NCBI RefSeq assembly: GCF_042453785.1
Contig: NC_091670.1
Span: forward strand, 1,240,001-1,304,000
Direction: 5' to 3'
DNA from: Malus domestica
Taxonomy: Eukaryota > Streptophyta > Magnoliopsida > Rosales > Rosaceae
DNA: 64,000 nucleotides
In this document: positions 60,650-64,000 of the stretch, in pieces
Layout of the letters: each line of letters begins with the position of its first letter
How positions within the stretch are numbered: the stretch's first letter is position 1
Made by a program: the position numbers and the translations under genes
Notes under the pieces: model-generated
Databases searched by the model: none
Seen by the model: the letters and a program-made list of their open reading frames with translations, nothing else
Told to the model about the DNA's origin: nothing

Positions 60650-62533
60650 ATGGGATTCGGAGCCCTAAGGTCCATTGTGCGACCTCTATCGCGAACCATA
60701 ATATCCCGAACCTCAACTTCCTCCATGACGTCCTTAGCTGCCAGCTGTGTGTGCCCCAAACCTGAACTCCCCTTCATTTCTGGTCGCCAAGCCCCATGGT
60801 TTTTTCCTGTCTCCAACTATTTTCACAGCTTGACAGATACTCGTTTTCCCAAACGTCGACCAGTAGACAAGCCACGTCGAAAAAGGGCCAGCGTAAGACC
60901 TCCAGGTTTGTTCTTCATCCTCAACCTAATACTCCTAATTTTAGTCGAACTCTTACTGAAGAATTACCTCTTGGATATTATATGATTGAACTGTTGGAAA
61001 TTTTGTGTTTGGTTTCTGAGGAAAGAAAGACACTTTCTTACCCTAGTGTTGGTAATGCTTGGCTTGTTGATTTACATTTAGGGTTTGGGAAGTGCTTTAG
61101 TTGGGTTTTTGAATTAATTGTAAGTCGATTATATTATTATTTGCTTGCAGGACCATTTGCTGCGGTTCAGTATGTTCCTGGTGAGCCAATAGTTCCTAAT
61201 AGACCCAATGAAGGAAGTGTGAAGAGGAGGAATGAGAAGAAGCGCATGAGGCAACGCCGCGCATTCATATTGGTGTGTGTTTCATGAATCTTATTATGTC
61301 TTAGGCTTTTGTTGTCTATTATTGTATAGAAATACAAGTGCGTTCAAAGAAACTAGAAAAGGAATCACATTATTAGAGTGTGTTTCGGAACTTCTTACTT
61401 GATGGTTTTCTGAACTGTAATCACTTATTCACAAACCTCCCCAAGCAATCTACTTAGTGTGAAACTTTTTAACAAAAGACTTTGATACAATAAAAAGTAA
61501 AACCATTTAATATAAGTTGTAGTTTATTTTATAAGAAGTTGTAACGTATTTATATAAGATGGCTGATTGTTCAACATAACGCTTATGTATGCCAAATTTT
61601 CTAACGTTAATGTACAAAGAAAGGTTATGCTTGATCACTCTCAATAAGCTAATTGGTGAAATCTCTAATCTGAAATTGTTTCAAGTATAAAACTGCGAAG
61701 GATTGGCCTTGTCCTTTTTGTTTTTTGTTTCAGATTACAGAGTTTGCGATTGTCATACTCAGAAATGCTTAGTTTTCCAGTGAAAGCTGAAAGAAAGGAC
61801 ATCATTCGTTTCACAGTAATAATATAGACAACTCTTCTAGTTTCTTGTGGATAGTGGAATACTAATTTCATAGATGGGTTAGGAGATCGGATGCAGTACA
61901 ATGAACTATGCGATTTAATGCTATATAGCTCAGTAACGCATATCTAGAGCCATTTTCGTGAAGCAGCATTCGTATACTTGAAATGGTTTTGCTTTCATAA
62001 ATAAATAGAAGCTGTTCAATCTCCAAATCCTGCTGTTGTCTTGACGGGGCAGCATAAATTTTTTTTCTGGCTAACTGATTACTTTGTTTTGGTAGCGCCT
62101 ACACTGGTTAGGAAGTTAGTGAATATAGAATGTTATACCGAGGTATATGAAACAATCTTGGGTAGTTTGGCATTTCTGTTGGGAACATGAGAAACCATCA
62201 TCACAATGGAGTCACTTTGGCCTGGGATAATCCTTTAGGTTGGGATGGGATTTCAGTTTCTTCCGACTTTCATAACATACAAGATCATGACTTGACCTTC
62301 AGTGTTTGTTGACCCCTTTCGCAGAAATGTCTCGCCTTTTAATATGCACTGCGTTTGAATTTGTGCAGGCAGAAAAAAAGAAAAGGAAAGCTCTGGTGCA
62401 GGAAGCTAAAAGGAAGAAAGTTATAAAGCGAGTTGAGAGAAAAATGGCTGCTGTTGCAAGGGAAAGAGCGTGGACTCAAAGACTCGCCGAGCTGCAGAAA
62501 CTGGAAGAAGAGAAGAAAAATTCCATGGCTTAG
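60650..62533 (+). CDS. Small basic protein of unknown function, probably organelle-targeted
   Basis: Three coding exons (60650-60905, 61151-61272, 62369-62533) give 180 residues with GT-AG introns in frame. A leader intron is likely (donor cgaggtaatg at about 60134, acceptor gatttcag at about 60582). The N-terminus MGFGALRSIVRPLSRTIISR is Arg/Ser/Leu-rich without acids, as in mitochondrial presequences. Next comes a basic linker (FPKRRPVDKPRRKRASVRPP), a short motif (GPFAAVQYVPGEPIVPNRPN), and a long Lys/Arg/Glu helix (RRNEKKRMRQRRAFILAEKK through ERAWTQRLAELQKLEEEKKN), likely a coiled coil. No domain was recognised. High charge and small size would suit a nucleic-acid-associated or mitoribosome-associated protein, but that is a guess. 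Convergent with RABC1. Confidence 0.8.
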
Positions 62534-63196
62534 CGTCACTACAGAACCCCGTTGCAGATTGCAGTTTGCTGAAAGTTTTCTCTATTACCAACGAGCACAT
62601 GACTTAGTCTCACCATGTCATTACTTTCATAGTATCTGTCAATTAGCAAACCTCTATCCGATTTTGTGTTTTCCCGGCTGTTTGGCAGGCAGTCTCTGTA
62701 TTTTGGAGATATGCAAACATTGGTGTTCTGTAGGCCATCTTGCTTGTTACAGTTTTGAGTATTCGTGTCGTTTAAATAAGATACAGATGGAGAGTTCCTT
62801 GACCCTCTCGTTTATTATCATTGAGGGTTTAGGGTTTAGGGTTTATGGTTTAGCTCAGAATCTTGGGTATTCTGCTCAGACAACAAATTGTTGGTTTAGA
62901 AATTGCAACTCCATCCCCACAGACTAACATACGATTGGACTAATTTAGTTTCCAAATTCACTTGAAAATGCAATAGTTAGTCATCTATACATGCATGTTA
63001 CCAACGAAATAACGCCATACGCAGGTAACGCGATGCGGAGCATGTAAAACTCCCACGAAACATAAACCCAAAACGTTAAACATTTCGATTCATCAGTCAT
63101 ACAGTTCACTTCTGTCGGATGGCGTTTTGTGAGGAAGAAAACAAAGGGAAACTATGCGAACAAATATTCAATCTTGATCTTGAACTCCAGTTACCA
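62534..63196. other. Convergent 3' spacer, with a telomere-like motif
   Basis: It holds the 3' UTRs of both neighbours. At 62824-62846 there are three adjoining plant-telomere-type units (gggtttagggtttagggttt) followed by a degenerate one. Confidence 0.7.
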
Positions 63197-63904
63197 TCAG
63201 CAGCAGCCACTTGATGCATCAGATTCTGGAGGTTTTTGCTTGAAGATGTTCTTTTTCACACCTGCTGAGCCCTCAGCTACGAGACTTGGTGTTTCCAATA
63301 TCTGCCGCATAGCATGGTACTATCACATCAGTACAAGAGCACACATCCAACTAAACCCATAATCTTTACCATCGGCCAGACAATCATATTGCTACGAACA
63401 ATCGTTTATGTTCATGCTAATATATAGATTGCAAACTATAGAATGAAAAAACAGCTTGTAAACCAAAAACCAACCAGATTTGACACTATCAGGGCACTAT
63501 GAGAAAACGATGCATGATGCCATTATGAAACAGAAGCGATTTCTACACACCCCTATTTATTTGACCATTGGATCCAAAGGAGAATCAAGGAACATAACTG
63601 AATAGGGGTGTGCAGAAGGAGAAAGTAGGTGTGTGAAAATCATTCCGCTGAAATTACAGTACCAACAACCATTTCCAATGTATCAATGTCGTAAGGGCTA
63701 AGCATGCAGCTACGAGGCAATCCAATAACATTAAGTAGTACGTAGAGAAAAGGCGGAAGCCATAATCTTGCATACCTTTAAGACAAGCTCCTCAAAGCAC
63801 TGCTCTACATTTACTCGTGTTTTGGCACTGCACTCAAGAAAAAGGCATCCATATTCCCTCGCAAATTCCATCCCCTCTTTTTTACTTACAGTCCTTTCAC
63901 TTTC
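63197..63904 (-). CDS. RABC1: Ras-related small GTPase RABC1 (Rab18 type), C-terminal part
   Basis: The last two coding exons lie in the window: 63904-63776 and 63301-63197; the 5' exons lie beyond 64000. They encode ESERTVSKKEGMEFAREYGC, LFLECSAKTRVNVEQCFEEL, VLK and ILETPSLVAEGSAGVKKNIF, KQKPPESDASSGCC, then stop. ECSAKT is the G5 guanine-binding motif and the C-terminal -CC is a geranylgeranylation site. The sequence follows recalled Arabidopsis RABC1 rather than RABC2 (which has ECSARTRQNVEQCF). Rab18-type proteins act on ER, lipid-droplet or endomembrane traffic. Incomplete only because of the window edge. Confidence 0.93.
63537..63655. repeat. MITE-like inverted repeat in the last RABC1 intron
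   Basis: The left gatttctacacacccctatt and right gtaggtgtgtgaaaatcatt (inverse: aatgattttcacacacctac) are inverted, as are cacacccctatt and aataggggtgtgc further in. The gattttcacacacc terminus is shared with the MITE at 6822-7066, suggesting the same broad family. No clean target duplication was found. Confidence 0.5.
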
Positions 63905-64000
63905 CTGGAAAATAAGATAACCTCAACATGGATTCTTGTGGATGGAATGCAAGAATAAAATTCGTATTTCGCATATGCATAACGACAAGCGATGTAATTT

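Overview
The window is plant nuclear DNA. It has intron-rich genes with plant-specific products (a four-ACT-domain ACR protein, a plastid serine hydroxymethyltransferase, an SKP2-type F-box/LRR protein, a dnaJ10-type chaperone, a RABC GTPase), AT-rich intergenic DNA, and many LTR elements, SINEs and MITEs. An Au-type SINE, a second tRNA-type SINE family and a recurrent 'ggtactgttcacttt' repeat suggest a rosaceous tree such as apple or pear. The species assignment is inferred from familiarity with these repeats, not from a search.

Layout. 1-6206: the 5' part of a degraded Ty1/copia element on the minus strand, interrupted by a 1.27-kb insertion with IR-like ends. 6207-12000: gene-free repeat territory (three SINEs or SINE pieces, two MITEs with 9-bp target duplications, a 0.9-kb repeat holding a 142-bp tandem duplication). 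12000-22351: ACR3 (coding part 19167-22351), possibly with 5' UTR exons far upstream. 24178-29635: a 16-unit satellite of about 346 bp with a four-unit higher-order pattern. 29640-39779: a near-identical duplication of the array tail and its flank, with a 7.9-kb, very young, gag-only LTR element between the two copies. 39780-44100: repeats only. 45005-47528 (+): SKP2A/B-type F-box gene, convergent with SHM3 at 47963-51113 (-). 51849-52752: a 904-bp foldback element. 54092-57864 (-): dnaJ10-like gene with two GC-AG introns. 58260-58745: LINE RNase H relic. 60650-62533 (+): a small, highly basic, probably organelle-targeted protein, convergent with the 3' end of RABC1 (-), which runs off the window.

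The genes are separate housekeeping or regulatory loci and do not form a pathway cluster: amino-acid sensing (ACR3), one-carbon metabolism (SHM3), ubiquitin-mediated cell-cycle control (SKP2A), protein folding (dnaJ10) and vesicle traffic (RABC1). All exon chains were assembled by hand from splice-site phase and family similarity, and each closes in frame. The most unusual part is 24-40 kb, where satellite array, segmental duplication and young retroelement are entangled and the element's flanks do not match each other.
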